DNA of 64,000 nucleotides, from the NCBI GenBank assembly GCA_028641055.1, contig JAPCYS010001868.1, forward strand, positions 1 to 64,000, read 5' to 3'. How positions within the stretch are numbered: the stretch's first letter is position 1; every line of letters starts with the position of its first letter. Below the pieces are notes generated by a model. That model did not search any database. It was given only the letters and a program-made list of their open reading frames with translations, and was not told where the DNA came from. Both the position numbers and the translations under genes were made by a program. Positions 10,346 to 22,343 of the stretch are shown piece by piece. Origin of the DNA: Alopecurus myosuroides (lineage: Eukaryota > Streptophyta > Magnoliopsida > Poales > Poaceae).

Positions 10346-12594
10346 ATTCATATTTAGATATCAACACAGGATCGACATGAATATAAATTAGCATATAATT
10401 TCTAGCTACTCAACCTACACACAACAACCACTCGTCACTAGCTCATCAACATAAAAACATTCCTAACACACTACTGCTGTATGCTCTAAGTGAATAACTC
10501 ATTCCTAACTCGCCTAATATGTTTAATGAATAAAAACCATTGTGTTGCATGCTGTATCATCACTTGAGCAAACCAAAAAGAGAAAAAAAAAACAGTAAAA
10601 CAGGAAGACCTGATACTTTCAAAGCAAACAAACAGGTGTATATCAATTAATAATAAAGTGGAAATTCAAAACAAAATTAGTAAAACCTAACACACTACTG
10701 CTGCTGTATCATCACTTATGGTTTTACATCAACCAGACAACAACAACCATCAATAGGTTCAGGTTCCTGTATTATATGAATTATATGAATTTTCAAAACA
10801 GAGAAACACATACTTTTCAAACTGAATTATATGAATTTTCTCTTTGCTCTAGACTAGATTTCTTCTTTGCATACATGCATTTGATTACTCCTAGTCATAG
10901 GCTCATAGCAGGTCTACATAGCCAACATGCTTTTCTCTGATGTAGGCCACACCAAAAATATGATCTCTGTATTTCAGCAGTAATAAGAAAAAGAATGCCC
11001 CCAGTTGGACTATAAAAGATTGTAAAGTTTACAGGCAAAAACACAACCCAAATGAATTTCAAAGTTCTTGTTTCGTTCCACTTTAACTTTAGATGAACAG
11101 TTGAGTTGTTGAAATAGTACATAGTGTTAAGCATAGCTGTAAATAACAAAGTATATCTAATCGATATCATGCTATGGTACCATTTTGTATATGTGGGTAT
11201 CCGTTTGACACAAACATGCACAGTTCAGTTTCTTTCACTTACTAAATATTGCTAAGGCAAGACTAGCAAGTTCAGTTAAATGCCCAAAAAAGCACGGTTT
11301 GGGGAACTGAATGATGGATACCTTTTTTTTTTTTAATTCGACAAGTCACAGCTTACTGACATGTACATGTTTCAGTTTTGCGCCGCCTTTGTTGACTACA
11401 GCCCATTAGCTGTGTTACTAGTAGTTAACTTGGAGCTGTTTGATTCCTAGTCTACATACATTCGTAATCATTATATCAAACTGTTTGTTTTAAATTGAGA
11501 GGTACAAAAGGACATAGACACAAAAACAAACAATTCAGCAACAACAAACTAGAGACAGAAATCATGAGAACGACTCGATGTTCTCCCCGTGCATAGTAGC
11601 CGGAGGCAGCAGAATACATGCAGTTAAAATCTGATGGAACATCTGCTCGGCTATCCTTCTCCAAGTCCTTGTTCTCCTCCTCCAGAAACGCTCGTAAAGA
11701 GCATGTGTTGGAAAAAAAATTTTGTCTAAAAAAAACAGCACTCTCACAAAGCTTGTGGGCGAATGGATGTGGACGGCCAACGCCCTCATACCTGAACGTT
11801 CAGAAATCCCGTAGGACACTGGACACAGTGATTGACTGATTGCACTAGCACTATACAGGCATGAAGTATCCACAGAAATCAAATCAGCATGCATCGACCT
11901 CGTCCACATGTTCACAGATTACTTGATGAGATTTATTTAACTTCTAGCTTCACAGATTACCTTATTTTGTTTTTTCCCAAGGAAGATTACTATTGCACAT
12001 GGCAACAAAAACAATTTTTGCAAAATTAAGCTAGGAGTACTCACAGGTTTGAAAAACATACACACACTCCTTGAGCCCAACACAATTAAGCTAACAAAGA
12101 ACAGTTACTGGATCATCATAGACCAAAAAGAGAACAAAAAAAATACCTGTTGTTCTTGCAGAACAATGGTCGAACACCTGCGGTGCAAGGTAGAAGAGAG
12201 GGCAGCAGCGGGGCAGTAGGGGCGGCGCCGCTCTAGGAGGCAGCGCGGCAGCCGCAGGGGAAGAGGAGGGAGACGTAGGGGAGGTGGAGGCCGGCCGGGG
12301 CGTGGCGTCGATGGCCGCCAGCCGTGGAGGGCAGGCGCGTCGTGCAGGTGGCCGTGGAGGGGCGACGCGTGCAGAGAGAGGGGGAGGACCGGTGGAGGAG
12401 TGGAGGGGCGCTAGGGGGTGGAGGAGTGGAGGGGCTCTAGGTTGCGCGCGGTGGTCGCCGGGAGTCGCCGGAGACAGAGGAGATGGCCGGGGTGCGCACG
12501 CGCGTGTCGATCTCGGGCCAGTTGCGAAAACGGCTAAGTCCTAGAGCGCTCTGTAGGGAGGAGGCGAGGGCCCACGCGTAAGTGAGAGGGGCAC

Positions 12595-12675
12595 TACCAC
12601 ACCGCTGGCGAACATAGAGGCTAGTTCGCCAGCGCTAAGGTTCCGCTGTGAGAGGGGCCCTACCACACCGTTGGA
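12595..12675. repeat. Internal copy of the E2 subterminal repeats
   Basis: 'ccgctggcgaacat' and 'gttcgccagcgctaa' units, the same as in the element ends, lie between the two genes, directly before the GC-rich first exon of the second gene. They also replace the end of tnp2. E3 has an equivalent internal array at 33362-33525. Confidence 0.8.
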
Positions 12676-15600
12676 AAGTATTGGTCTTCTTTCCTGACGG
12701 TCGACATCCTAGCCCATCTGACGCGGAACATAGGCACCTTCTCTCCAGAGTAGTTAAGCTCCCATATCTCCTCGATCCTTCCGTAGTATCTTAACTTTTT
12801 GTCACCGGTGTAGGATTCCATCGTTACCCCTGAGTTTTGATAATCAGAAGTTTTGTCTTTCTCTCTGTGTAGAAGGTGAACCCGTTGATATCATATGCTT
12901 GAAACGTCGCTAGGTTGGGAGCTGGGCCATGTGCCAAGGCGTACAATATTTTATTTTTCGCACAATCCCTTGGCGGTGGATTAGCGACGATCACATCTTT
13001 AAACCAACGCAAGAAAGTGGAGTTATGCTCTCTGATTATTTCTCCTTCGGTCCTCCGCTTGCCTTGTTCACTGTACTTTTTCATAATCGAGCTCTTGTGT
13101 TTTTCCACCCAAGTATCGACCATGTCAATGTGTTGGAGAGCTACTAAGTTTGCCCTGTTAAAGTCGGTGCGTCGACAAGCCCGATCCACATGCACTTCTC
13201 TACGTCCATTTTTGTGACCTACTCCATCGAGCTTGCCAATGTGCTTGTTTCTGGGCAGACCACTGGGTCCTCCACGTCCATATGATTCGTGCAGAAAGAG
13301 ATGCACTCTTCGGTGAGAAAGCCCTGAACGATGCTTCCGTCCGGACGAGCTCTGTTGCGAACATATCCTTTGATGACCCCATTCATCCTTTCAAACGGCA
13401 TCATGTTGTGCAGGAACAACGGCCCGAGATGGATGATATCGTCCACGATATGGACCAACAGATGAACACATATGTCAAAGACTTATGGTGGAAAGTACAT
13501 CTCAAGCTCGCATAGTATCACGACAATCTCTTCCTGCAGCCTTGAGATCTACTTCCCCGTGATCGACTTTCGAGATATAACGTCGAAGAAGTTACAGAGG
13601 CCAAACAGGGTTTCCCGGACGTGTTTGTCCATTATTCCGCGGATCGCAACCGGAAGTATCTGCGTCATCATCACGTAACAGTCATGAGACTTCATCCCGC
13701 TAAACTTTTGTTTCTGCGCGTCGAGGAATCTGCTTATTAGCCCTGAGTAACCGCTAGGGACTTTGACTCCGAGAAGGCACATCATCAATTTTGTGATCTC
13801 GTCCGGACTAAGAGTGAAGCAGGAGGGGGGCATTAATAGTCATTCCTCTTAACCCTTTTGGCCTTGCGACCATCCGTCTCCTCATCACACGATTGATCGC
13901 CGTCGTCATCATCCGGGCGTCCCCCCTGAAGATCTACCCTAATACCAAAATATTTCAGGTCGTTTCTTGCTTTCACCGCGTCTTGGTCCTCTCCGGCATG
14001 TTGAGCAGCGTGCCAAACAAACTTTCAAACACATTCTTCGTGATATGCATCAGATCAAGGCAGTGAGGCGTATCGAGAATGGGCCAGTATGGCAAGTCCC
14101 AAAACACCGACCTCGTCTTCCATACATCCAGAAGCGGTTTTGGCGCCTTTTGCTTCTTTCCAGGCTCTGGGCATTCCTTCCAATCATTCAGCAAATTGTA
14201 GATTTCTTCGCCGCACCTCTTACGTGGAGGTCCACGGAGCTCATCCTCACCGTTAAAAAGGTCTCCTCGCCTTCTCCACGGGTCTTTGTTGGGTAGCCAC
14301 CTTCGATGGCCAACGAAAACTATTTTCGAAGACCCAGGATCTTTCGGAAGTTGCATAAACGTGGGGTCATCCATGCACCTCACGCAACCGTTATGTCCGT
14401 GGCACACCTGGCCTGCCACATATCCGTAGCCTAGTAGGTCGTGAACCGTACAGAGTAAGACAGCTCTCATTGGGAAATATTGTTCACCGAAGGCGTCCCA
14501 TGTGTTCACCCCTTCCTCGGCCCATAGCGTTTCCAGCTCATCTTTAAGCAGCTTCAGGTATAGATTTATGTCGTTGCCTGGTTGTTTCGGCCCTTGAATT
14601 AGCATACTCATGTGAATATACTTCCTCTTCATGCACAACCAGGGAGGGATGTTGTACATCCATACAAACACGGGCCAGGTGCTATGGGTGCTGCTCTGGT
14701 TGCCAAACGGATTGAGTCCGTCGGTGCTCACACCCAACCTGATGTTCCTTGCCTCCGCCCCGAACGTTGGATATTCACAGTCAATTGCTTTCCATTGACT
14801 TGCATCTGAAGGATGTGTCAGAATTACTTTTTCACTTCGATTTGGATCTTTCAAAACTTTATTCCTCCTTTTCGCGTGCCAGCGCATGAGCTCTGCTTCC
14901 TTGCGGTCCGCGAAATACCGTTGCAGACGGGAATGAGCGGAAAGTACCACACAACTTTCCGAGGAGCTTTCTTCTTCCCTTTCTTGTATCGAGCGGCGCT
15001 GCAAACTGGACAAATGGTTTTGTTCGCGTCCTCTTTCCGATAAATGTAGCAATCGTTGATGCACACATGGTATTTTTCGTGAGGTAAATCAAAGGGGCAC
15101 ACGACTTTCTTGGCCTCGTCGCAACTTTTAGGACAGGTGTTGCCCTCTGGAAGGACATCGTGCCAGTATTGCAGGCTTGCATCGACGCTTATGTCGCTCC
15201 ATTTGTATCTCGCCTTCATCTGCAGAACATCGAGGGCCACTCTCAGGCGGGACTCTCCCGGACCGCAGCCTGCATACAACGGTGTCTTCGAGTCTATCTC
15301 TAGTTGCGCCAGCTTCGATTGCTCTCTAGCAGCAGATATCGAGTTAGTCGTCTTTCTCAAAAGCAGTTCTTTCAGATGAGGGTCACGCACAACTTCCGTT
15401 AGGGGTGTCCCTGTGTCCTCGTGATCTTCTTCCACGTCTTGTTCAACATCTTCTCAATGATCATGTGTTGGGTCATGAGGCTGATCTTGGTCCTGCTGTA
15501 GTTGGTCCTGCTGTAGTTCTATTCGATCGTTGCTATTGTCCTGTTGCACATCATTTCCTACCGCCGCCGCCCCATGGACTTCATCATCTTCATCATCCAT

Positions 15601-15774
15601 GAAACCATACCTTAGGAGGTGACTGAGCAAGTCTCCGGTAAAGGGATTGAGCAAGCCCCCTAGTTTGCACTTTCGACATGGACATCGTATCTCCTTGCGG
15701 CCATTTTGTAACATGTCTTGTGTCGCGTGTCTCAAGTAACTATTCACGACACGTTCACTCTTAACGACCACCAT
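12676..15774 (-). pseudogene. E2 tnp2-type transposase, degenerate and truncated
   Basis: The start ATG at 15774 lies just after a probable intron acceptor, as in E3 and E4. Domain order follows plant TNP2 transposases. The zinc-knuckle-like CPCRKCK is near residue 31. The Transposase_21 core follows (VVCPFDLPH, STDGLNPFGNQ, CLDLMHITKNVFE), then DUF4218 (MKSHDCYVMMTQILPVAIRG, RARPDGS) and part of DUF4216 (EIWELNYSGEKVPMF). Such proteins are the catalytic transposase of CACTA elements, acting in the nucleus on terminal repeats. Defects: an in-frame TGA at 15454-15456, frameshifts near 14925 and 13980, more between 13830 and 13200, and loss of the C-terminus after KEDQYFP, where the internal repeat array begins. 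Confidence 0.85.
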
Positions 15775-15850
15775 TATATGTCGCCTGCACGAGAGCGCGC
15801 GCCGATATAATTAATATTAGAACCAAACATAATATATATATATTTCGATA

Positions 15851-15945
15851 TTCACGGAAAAAAATCGGCATGACCTTCCTACAAATTGGAGGTTAGAGGA
15901 GTGCCAAACTTTGCCGAGACGGAAATGAATCAACATTTCGGCAAA
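15851..15945 (-). promoter_or_regulatory. Conserved leader block with hairpin, E2 tnp2 (copy 1)
   Basis: Read on the minus strand: TTTGCCGAAATG arm, 12-nt loop, complementary arm (15910-15945), then GGTCATGCCGATTTTTTTCC at about 15850-15875. It lies about 80-170 nt before the tnp2 ATG, in the probable leader intron. Confidence 0.8.
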
Positions 15946-15988
15946 GTGGCAACTCATTTTCATATCAAAAATTTCACTTCATGTCGTA

Positions 15989-16090
15989 TTCACGAAAAAA
16001 TTCGGGATGACCTTCCTACAAATAGGAGGTTATTAGGGAGTGCCAAACTATGCCGAGACGGAAATGAATCAACATTCCGGCGATAGTTGG
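15989..16090 (-). promoter_or_regulatory. Conserved leader block with hairpin, E2 tnp2 (copy 2)
   Basis: A direct duplicate of the block just downstream. The outer stem has changed in both arms (ATGCCG against CGGCGAT), so pairing is largely kept. The companion box reads 'ggtcatcccgaattttttcg' on the minus strand. Confidence 0.72.
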
Positions 16091-16545
16091 CTACTCAATT
16101 TCATTCCACAACAAATTGCGCACACATGCATTTATCGTCTCCATCACACGACCATTGTTGAATCCGGTGAAATTTCACACATATTGCATCGCGTGTATCC
16201 GGACAAAATTTATATACAAACTCATTTAATTATATATTATCATTCATCCCACCTCAAATGAATAGATAGCCACACGATGATATCCGGAGAATTTTGGAGC
16301 TTTGGAGAGAAAGGGGTTAATTCTAGATTTAGATGGCTAGGGAGGGAAAATTTGGGGTAGAAATGATGTTAGGAGGGAGATAAACATATATATACCAACT
16401 AAAATAAATTTAGTTGGTTCAAAATAGAGTAGGAGGGTGGAGAAATTGGCATAATTTCGAGCTAGAGAGAGAAGAGGGGACAAGGGGAAGAAGAGAGAGT
16501 GGAGGGGAAAGTGGGTAGGTGGGGGTGCCACTTTATGGCTAGGAT
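16091..16545. other. Promoter-side region of E2 tnp2, no gene
   Basis: AT-rich then purine-rich sequence between the leader blocks and the right subterminal array. By analogy with E3 and E4 it should contain the tnp2 transcription start on the minus strand. I could not single out a TATA box with confidence. Confidence 0.4.
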
Positions 16546-16549
16546 CTGC

Positions 16550-16905
16550 GGAATACCGCTGACGAACAGGTGCTGCTGTTCGCCAGCGCTAAGATGCGTG
16601 CTGGGCCCACATATTAGCGCTGGCGAACAGCAGCACATGTTCGCCAGCGGTTGTGGGCGTAGCGCTGGCGAACAATAAGCGCAGTTCGCCAGCGGTAAAA
16701 TGAGGCAGCGGCTGTAGTGTTTCAAAGCGCGCGCAGGTGGGGCCCAGACTTAGCGCTGGCGAACAAGGGTGGTGGTTCGCCAGTGGTAGTGTTTCAAAGC
16801 GCTGGCGAACAGGTATTTCTGTTCGCCAGTGCTGTTAGCGCTGGGCAACCACAATTATTGTTGGCCAGCGGTATGGTGGTGGCTATAAGCCATTCCCTAC
16901 TAGTG
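16550..16905. repeat. Right subterminal repeats and terminal repeat of E2
   Basis: At least ten TTCGCCAGCG / CGCTGGCGAA units in alternating orientation, ending in the terminal repeat that reads CCCTACTAGTG at 16895-16905. Confidence 0.88.
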
Positions 16906-16955
16906 TAGAGTAGTGGGAGGATGGGTGACCGAGCGAGAAGTTTGACCATGAGTAA
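16906..16955 (+). pseudogene. 5S rRNA-derived segment, right half
   Basis: This continues the 5S-like sequence broken by E2 at 5581. 'gtagtgggaggatgggtgac' corresponds to the 5S C-box region GTAGTACTAGGATGGGTGAC. Confidence 0.85.
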
Positions 16956-17009
16956 GTAATTTGACTAGAGATAATCTTAGTTAGACACTAAGCAAATAAT
17001 ACAAATTGT

Positions 17010-17311
17010 GAAAAAAAGGGAGTGAAAAAAAGGGAGTGAAAAAAAGGAGTGAAAAAAGGGAGTGAAAAAAGGTGAGAAAAATAATTAGAAACCAAATGAA
17101 TTAAAAAAATTACGAAATAAATCTAGTCCCGGTTCATGTGGCCAACCGGGACTAAATGTCCTCCGACCCCAGGCTCCGCCACCCGCCCACGTGGACTGGC
17201 CTTTAGTCCCCGTCCGTAAGTGGCGGGACTATAGGGGGGGCCTTTAGTCGCGCGTAGCTAGTCCCGGTTGCCTGGACGGGATTAATGGGCTTGGCGAACC
17301 GGGACTGTAGG
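17010..17311. repeat. Short tandem repeats and right subterminal repeats of E1
   Basis: At 17010-17080 the unit GGGAGTGAAAAAAA repeats about five times. From 17115 to 17311 come CCCGGTT / AACCGGGACTA units in inverted pairs. Both tracts have counterparts in E5. Confidence 0.8.
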
Positions 17312-17331
17312 CCTTTTTTCTACCGGTGTCA

Positions 17332-17884
17332 GAGGATTTGGGGATTCATTGGTTATTTTTTTCCCAGAAGAAGGATCGATCGATCCTGGTTGTTGTGTGC
17401 GTTAGAAACAACAAGGCCCAATGGCTGAATGGCCCATGAAGAGGCATGCGTGGGGCGCAGCCCAAATTTCAGGACAGCAAGCCCGGGCATCGATGCTTTC
17501 CCTTCGCTAATTAATGCCGATTGTGCTAATCATATGCAGAAATTAAGGCGACGAGTCGGAGTGAAGCCCGGGCAGTGGCCCGGGCTGGAGGGATGGTTCG
17601 TCCGCCCATGACCGCAACCAATATTTTTGCAAGGGAAACTGGAAGTGCATTCCAATTTTTTCTTTTACATTGAAAAATACTTCGTATTTACTTGGAAGCA
17701 TATGATCTTGTGGGCAGATTTCAGTATTGGTGGATCATGAATTATACTCAGAATGCTGGAAATTTGTAGGTGCTTACTGTCTACTAGTGCCCATAGCGCA
17801 ACTCTGCCATGATGGAGTAAATGCAAATATGAGGTGTGCTACATACTATTCAACATGCATGCATACAAGATTGATCCAATTGGT
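17332..17884. other. Unassigned sequence between E1 and LINE fragment
   Basis: No gene is supported. Small chance reading frames exist, but none shows a known domain. The right edge is where similarity to the 43.7-kb copy of the chimeric repeat begins. Confidence 0.45.
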
Positions 17885-18115
17885 AAGTTTTTCATTTGAG
17901 CTTTCATGGATTAAAAAGGATAATTTCTATGAGATGATCGCAAAAGAGTGGGCTGTTGTGGTCAAAGAGGATTTGACCAAAGCGGTATGGAAGAATAAAA
18001 TTAGACATTTAAGACATTTTCTTAAGGGGTGGGCTAAGAACCAAAGTGGTAATGTCTCCACGGAAACTGCCGATTCGGCCATTCCCACCGGGCCTGGCCC
18101 AAGGCTGCTTTAAGT
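17885..18115 (+). pseudogene. LINE (L1-type) endonuclease-domain fragment, copy 1
   Basis: The reading FSFELSWIKKDNFYEMIAKEW, then KNKIRHLRHFLKGWAKN, resembles the region just after the apurinic endonuclease domain of plant L1 ORF2. The homologous piece at 43535-43960 extends further upstream and shows more of the endonuclease. No poly-A or full LINE is attached, so this is a fragment inside a chimeric repeat. Confidence 0.65.
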
Positions 18116-18598
18116 ACTGTGCGGCGGCAGAAGTTAGGTGCATGTAACCAAACAAACGGCCCGCTTCACTTCCCAATGGACTAGTCCGGCTTCTTACAGG
18201 CTACAAAATGCGCCCAAGGGGTCTCTGACTCTCTGTACCGGTGACTTGGAGAAAACAATTGTTTCCTGCGTTTTTACATCAACATAAGAGTGGCGTAGGG
18301 GAAGCGTGGCCCATACCCACAGGTCGAAAAATTCTTTATGTTTCTAATTTTTTTCTCATGGCTTTGAAACCAAGCAAATAATACTTGTGTTCCGTGCTTC
18401 CAATGCAACAAGAATTACAAGACAATTGATCTATTTCCTCTAGTATCTATGATCCATAGTGCTTGTGGTTATGTTTGCATTCATTGATTAAATAAATGTT
18501 GAGAATGGGTTGTTTGTCAGCAAGAAGCAATGGCTTCCATGCAAATGCAACACCTGGATCCATGTTGATAGAAGCTCTTTCTTGCAGAAAAATGCACT
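18116..18598 (+). repeat. Chimeric repeat, copy 1, with initiator-tRNA-Met remnant and empty insertion site
   Basis: This segment matches 57407-57811. At about 18281-18325 it contains AGAGTGGCGTAGGGGAAGCG followed by 'tggcccatacccacaggtc', close to the 5' two thirds of plant initiator tRNA-Met, with a deletion around the anticodon arm. The junction 'actgtgcggcggcag' (18116-18130) is the uninterrupted version of the site that received the LTR array at 43982. After about 18518 similarity to the 57.8-kb copy ends. Confidence 0.7.
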
Positions 18599-18603
18599 AC
18601 TAA

Positions 18604-21600
18604 TGTGACGCCCCGAGATCGGGCACTATGCAGATTTCAGCATTCCCGCCAAATCCGCATAATAACCGATCCCAGGTTGCCATTTATGATAACATTACAA
18701 TAGTTCACGAATAATCCACAATTACAACAGAAACAGATAGATACAAGATGACTCAAACGAGCCAGGGTTACAACTGATACATTACAAAAATCCAAATAAC
18801 AACAAACGTCCGGCTACGGACAAGATCCAAATTGGACTAAGAGTCCTGAAGATAACCGAGAGCGTCCAATCCCTGCCCAGGCCAAGCCGGAGGGATTCCC
18901 AAGCTAACGTCGTCAGACTTCAAACCTGTTGACTGCAATTTGGAATTTGCAGCCACGAAAGAGATTCGTGGGTCAGTACGGTTAAGTACTGGCAAGGGGG
19001 ACAAAGCCCATACTCACAAGAATACCGGCGTAGCCAATCATCACAAGGTCCAAATACTCTAGGATCAACGGAAAGGAAGGGGTTATTGCAACTAAGCGTC
19101 AGCAGGCTGCACTAACCAACTACAGATTCTATTACTTCCAACTATCAGAAAGGAGATAAGATCGAGTGATAGTAACCAACTGAAAGGTAACTTCAAACAA
19201 ACCCACCCTGGATCTCGCCCCTTATCCGAAGAAGCAATCCGAGGATAACTCACACCGTGGTATTAAAGATGAGTCAAGTTATTGTGTGAATAACCTATTA
19301 CTAGTCAAGTTATTAATCATTGGGTGAAACATGATTGATCATTATGTTGAAGTTGTCCTGAGTACTTGTTAGCCAATACTTTCACCAAGTAATCCATAAC
19401 CGCGGAAAACACGGCTTCTCGAGAAGATTTACCCTGCAGGGGTGCACCATAGACCGTACACGCAAGAATAACCCGCCAGATGGGATGCCTCCCACCAAGC
19501 GGGGTACTCTACACAACCAACCCTTCTTCGCATCAAGCCCAAAGCACCGCGTGCTGTGCGTGCGCGGCTAATCGAGCCCCACGAAGAAAAGGGGACCCTC
19601 ATAGCACTGGAAGACCACGCCGCCCTAAATGCCGACTACGAAAGTTCCACCCTGGCGCCAAGGGTTCGTACCTGCATATGATGCAGCAAATGGAACACCC
19701 GAACTAGTACGGCGATTTGGACGAGATGCGAATCGAGTCAGTTGAGGGGGGCGCCCATACTCGCTTCCCACATGCGGGTAGTGCGCTCATCATGGATCAG
19801 TAGACAAGACCCTTTTCCTATTAGGGTCGACACTAGCGGGCCTCAAAACCTCAAAGGGCCTCCCGCCGGTGCCTTATCATCAAATTATTATTAACAGTAG
19901 CATTAACAGGATTGATTGATTAATATTTCGAGCCCCCGAACGGTAACAACAATAATAGTACGATAGTAAAAGAAGTAATCGACAACAGGCTCGAGCAAAA
20001 GCAACCCTAAGCATGCTAGATAAGAACAGGCACAAACAAAGGCTGTAGGTATGGAGGTGAGGCAATATCAAGGTTAAGGGATTCATGTGATGGGTTCGTA
20101 ACAGAAACAACTACCACTAAGGCTAGCAGAAAAGAATCAACGGAAAGAATCGGTAACAAGTGATGAAAGGCAGCCATGGCATGCAAGTGAGTATACTTGC
20201 CTGAGTTCCCGCAAGGTAGCAGAACTTGTCGTTGCTCACATCATCTCAACGTCCTATCCGGGAAGAAGCAACGAACCTCGAACAAACACCGGATGCAACA
20301 ATTACTACTACGGCAAAAGACCAGCATGATCAAGATATGGATGCATGTCATGCTTAATAGATGCATCAAAGTAACCTAATGGATATGGTACACAAGTTTA
20401 AATGGATTCCATATGCAAAGTTTGCATATGGCAAACCCATGCCTTATAGTTGAATTAATTGTTCTAACACTAAGCATCATGTGTAAGTGAGTTAGAATGA
20501 TGCATGCATGATGAAAACAAAAATGTAACAATTTAGAGGCAATTAGAATGATAGTTAACCAATTAAGAAAGCATTTATTAAGTTTGGAAAATTGGTTACT
20601 TAATGGTGTTGAGCAAATAGCTGTTGTTTTCATCAAGTTAAAGTGATCAAAACAAACAACAAAGTTGATATTTGAAAAGGTTATCAAATTTTAGTTGGAT
20701 TACATGTTTCACATTTTGAATTTGGACTTTGGATTGTTTAATTATGAATTAAGCAACATTAAACAATTTTTAATTGAATTAAACAAGATTTAAATGGTTT
20801 AGGCAATTTTAATTATTCAGAACAGGAAACAAATTATATTTGAAAAGGTTATTCAAAATGGTATGGAAAACATATTTTATTTGCATTATTTGGATTAATA
20901 ATGAATTACTTATGAATTTTGGCAAAATACAATTGAATGATTTGAATTTAAATTTGAATTGCAATTTGAAAGTTCAAACAGGAAACAATTGGTACCATTA
21001 GATAGAGAATTAAATTTGGACCAGTGTGCATATTTTACTTTTAATCTTTGGAGTTATAAAACAATTTTTATTGGCATTTTGGTTCTAGGGGCCAATCTGC
21101 AATTTTTAAAGGACCTTGATTAAAATAAACGTGCAGGAAAAGTTTTTGTTACCGCGGGTTAACCTACCCGCAGCCACTTCCCGTGGGCCAATGGCCAGCG
21201 TGGGAGTGCGCGAGGAGCTGGCAAACTGGGACACCGACTGGTGGGCCTCCTGCCCCTTCGCGCGGAAGAAAAATCGGAAAAAGGGGGGTTGCGGCCGCGG
21301 GGTCTCGAACCCGGGCCGCTAGGCTGTGCGGAAGGGAGCGATACCAGTGCGCTACTCTGAACGTTTGGTACAGAGTGCAGTTCCTGTGAAGTTCAGGTAA
21401 GGGGACCGACGTGGTGCTCTCGCTGACGAACTGAAGGAAGGAAATCTTCCTCGTTCGATCGCAGGCACGAGCGCGGCGGCGATCTCCGGATGCAGGCGGT
21501 GGGCAGTGTTGGGTGCAGTGCGGGTGCGTGCAGGTGCGGCGTGGAAGGCGGCCGAATCAGAGGAAGGCGAGGGAGGGGAAGGAGCAGGGCGAAGGGTAGG

Positions 21601-22343
21601 TGGCTAGGGTTTGGAGGGGCTTGAGGGAGAGATATAGGGGAGGGGAGCAGCGCACATGGGGGGAGGCGCTCGGTGACAGCGACCTCCCCCCCCCCCCCCC
21701 CAGCGTCCGTACGAAGAAGACACTGGTGGTGGGCTGTTGGGTTTAGGTGGGCTGAGGGAAAGAAAGGGAAAGAGGTGGGCTAGAAAGATGGGCTGGGTGG
21801 TGAAAAGAGAGGAGATGGGCTGGTTCTCTCTCCTTGGGTGTTATTTTTATTTTTTATTTTTGCTATTAGCTGATTGTTTTTTTTGTAAAGAATAAAAGAG
21901 GGAAAATTGAGAAGGGTTAGGGTTTTTCTTTTAGGCCTTAGTTGTGATAATTTTCCAAAACAAATAATTAAGGCAAAAATTAATCATTGTTTCACAATTT
22001 TGAATATTTAATTTGGTTTAAAGGTTTGAGGTGAAATTCAAACAATGTTTGATTTGGGAAATTTTGGAAATAGGCAAATTATATTAAATAGGTTCAAGCA
22101 ATTATGAAAGCATTGTCAGCTTTAATTTTGTTTGCAAGATTTTAATTCTTAAACTCCCATTTGAAATATTGCCAAGCAGGATGTGATTGGATTTGAATGT
22201 GTTATTTGCATTTACCATTAGGGTTTTGAACAATTTAAATTGTTTTGAAGTTTTGAGTGGTTTGGAAAACATGATGAAATGCATATGGGATGCAGATGAG
22301 GCAAACAAAAAGAAAACAAACAGGTAACACCCCAGGTGTTACA
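18604..22343 (-). repeat. 3' LTR of the minus-strand element
   Basis: 3740 bp. It starts TGTAACACC and ends GTCACA in the element's sense and is nearly identical to 22819-26573. A candidate TATA box (CCTATATCTC, minus strand) lies near 21630. A poly-C run at 21686-21702 (plus strand) is longer than in the sister LTR. Confidence 0.92.
21301..21354 (-). other. tRNA-like A-box and B-box inside the LTR (3' LTR)
   Basis: On the minus strand TAGCGCACTGG (21354-21344) and GGTTCGAGACC (21311-21301) fit the A and B boxes of tRNA promoters, with tRNA-like spacing. The sister LTR has the same at 25536-25589, and the 4.15-kb LTR subfamily has a related pair. Confidence 0.65.

Larger units (their letters stand above)
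9906..12594 (-). promoter_or_regulatory. Leader, long 5' intron and promoter region of the E2 second gene
   Basis: By comparison with E3, this interval holds a non-coding first exon in the GC-rich stretch 12160-12560 (minus strand), a candidate donor AACAACAG|GTATTT near 12155, and an intron running to just before the ATG at 9905. Within the intron are a 32-bp inverted repeat (10002-10072), the conserved hairpin block (10034-10124) and a CACCATC-rich microsatellite (10222-10345). From 10400 to 12150 I see only AT-rich sequence without genes. Exon limits are inferred. Confidence 0.5.
5582..16905 (-). mobile_element. CACTA transposon E2 (two-gene element, nested in E1)
   Basis: The left end CACTAGTAGGAAAAGGGCTA starts at 5582. 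The right end, read inverted, is CACTAGTAGGGAATGGCTTA, ending at 16905. The 3-bp duplication TAG lies at 5579-5581 and 16906-16908. Both genes run on the minus strand: tnp2-type transposase (15774 down to about 12676), then the MAHNDEAGG gene (9905 down to about 6249). The insertion lies inside the 5S-derived part of E1, and the empty site is preserved in E5 at 62607-62609. All genes carry frameshifts or stops, so E2 is no longer autonomous. Confidence 0.93.
3779..17328 (+). mobile_element. CACTA transposon E1 (small, gene-capturing; split by E2)
   Basis: The left end CACTGGTAGAAAAAAGGCC (from 3779) pairs with the right end, whose reverse complement is CACCGGTAGAAAAAAGGCC (ending 17328). A 3-bp target duplication TCA flanks it (3776-3778 and 17329-17331), as expected for CACTA elements. 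Without the nested E2 the element is about 2.2 kb (3779-5581 plus 16909-17328). It encodes no transposase, so it is non-autonomous. It carries subterminal repeats, an exonuclease pseudogene, AT-rich tandem repeats and a 5S-rRNA-like segment. An inverted sister copy, E5, starts at 62182. Confidence 0.92.

Noticed and set aside
12284..12544. Arg/Gly-rich 86-codon frame on the plus strand
   Set aside because: It lies antisense to the inferred GC-rich first exon of the E2 second gene, and its composition alone explains the open frame.
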